Positions 6,123 to 6,452 of a stretch of DNA of 6,452 nt are shown here, one piece after another; positions within the stretch are counted from its first letter, which is position 1; each line of letters begins with the position of its first letter. This DNA is from Pseudomonadota bacterium (lineage in GTDB: Bacteria > Pseudomonadota > Alphaproteobacteria > Rhizobiales > Xanthobacteraceae): assembly GCA_023414975.1 (NCBI GenBank), contig JAEZMI010000133.1, positions 1 to 6,452 on the forward strand, read 5' to 3'. The translations under genes and the position numbers were made by a program. The notes under the pieces were generated by a model. The model saw only the letters and a list, made by a program, of their open reading frames with translations. It ran no database searches and had not been told where the DNA came from.

Positions 6123-6452
6123 ATGGCCCATACTCTCGGCCCTGTCGCCGCGCTCCTGCTCGGCGTGTTCTTTCTGGTTACCGGAAGCGGCCTGCAGAAC
6201 ACGCTGCTACCGCTGCGCGGCGCGTTCGAAGGCTTCAGCGCCATCAATCTCGGCATTTTGGGGTCGAGCTACTATCTCGGCTTCGTCATCGGCTGCCTCG
6301 CCGTGCCGCATCTGGTGCGCCGCTCCGGGCATATCCGCGCCTTCGCGGCGCTGACCTCCGGCGTGGTGGCGGCGATGATGGGCCATCTCATCGTCATCGA
6401 GCCCTTCGTGTGGTTCGGCCTGCGCGCCATCACCGGCTTCTGCTTCGCGGGC
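6123..6452 (+). CDS. Major facilitator superfamily (MFS) transporter, 3' end outside the window
   Basis: This is an inner-membrane secondary transporter fragment. The 110 visible residues form an uninterrupted frame to the right edge. Hydrophobic helices are visible at about 5-24 (LGPVAALLLGVFFLVTGSGL), 43-63 and 74-92, and the start of a fourth (97-110, ending AITGFCFAG) is cut off. Loop 2-3 carries an MFS motif A-like segment, PHLVRRSGHIRAF, with R66, R67, G69 and R72. The combination of LLPLRGAFEGFS, LGSSYYLGFVIGC and LRAITGFCFAG resembles a YcaD-like MFS group common in alphaproteobacteria; its substrate is not established. The ATG at 6123 is the only start codon between an in-frame TGA at 6072 and the first helix. 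It lacks a Shine-Dalgarno; the preceding bases are pyrimidine-rich. Substrate is unknown. Confidence 0.85.
   Translation, partial: MAHTLGPVAALLLGVFFLVTGSGLQNTLLPLRGAFEGFSAINLGILGSSYYLGFVIGCLAVPHLVRRSGHIRAFAALTSGVVAAMMGHLIVIEPFVWFGLRAITGFCFAG

Overview
The window is a GC-rich, densely coded stretch of bacterial chromosome. It carries five identifiable plus-strand genes and one minus-strand gene, and almost no non-coding DNA. Strong G/C preference at third codon positions, use of GTG and TTG starts, and the style of the encoded proteins suggest an alphaproteobacterium, most likely of the Hyphomicrobiales (Rhizobiales). That placement is an inference from protein resemblance, not a computed result. 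There are no rRNA or tRNA genes, insertion sequences, CRISPR arrays or phage genes.

Positions 1-3916 hold a compact trehalose operon, otsB - GH15 glycosidase - otsA. The start of otsB lies upstream of the window. Its stop overlaps the GTG start of the GH15 gene by 3 bases, and the GH15 gene overlaps the TTG start of otsA by 16 bases. OtsA joins glucose from UDP-glucose to glucose-6-phosphate to give trehalose-6-phosphate, and OtsB removes the phosphate to give trehalose. The GH15 protein lacks a signal peptide and is probably a cytoplasmic trehalase or related alpha-glucosidase. If so, one message encodes both synthesis and breakdown of trehalose.

Positions 3917-5039 hold a 70-base leader and a GAF-GGDEF protein, a probable diguanylate cyclase with an unusual DGDEF active-site signature and an intact RxxD inhibitory site. 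A 48-base gap with weak hairpins separates it from the convergent gene at 5088-5999, an aldose 1-epimerase (mutarotase) of the LacX-like type.

Positions 6000-6122 form a divergent intergenic region with a near-perfect 16-base palindrome. From 6123 to the window end runs the N-terminal 110 residues of a major facilitator superfamily transporter.

The window is mostly ordinary metabolic DNA. The most interesting points are the translationally coupled synthesis/hydrolysis trehalose operon and the atypical GGDEF signature beside it. I do not see strong evidence for an undescribed system.
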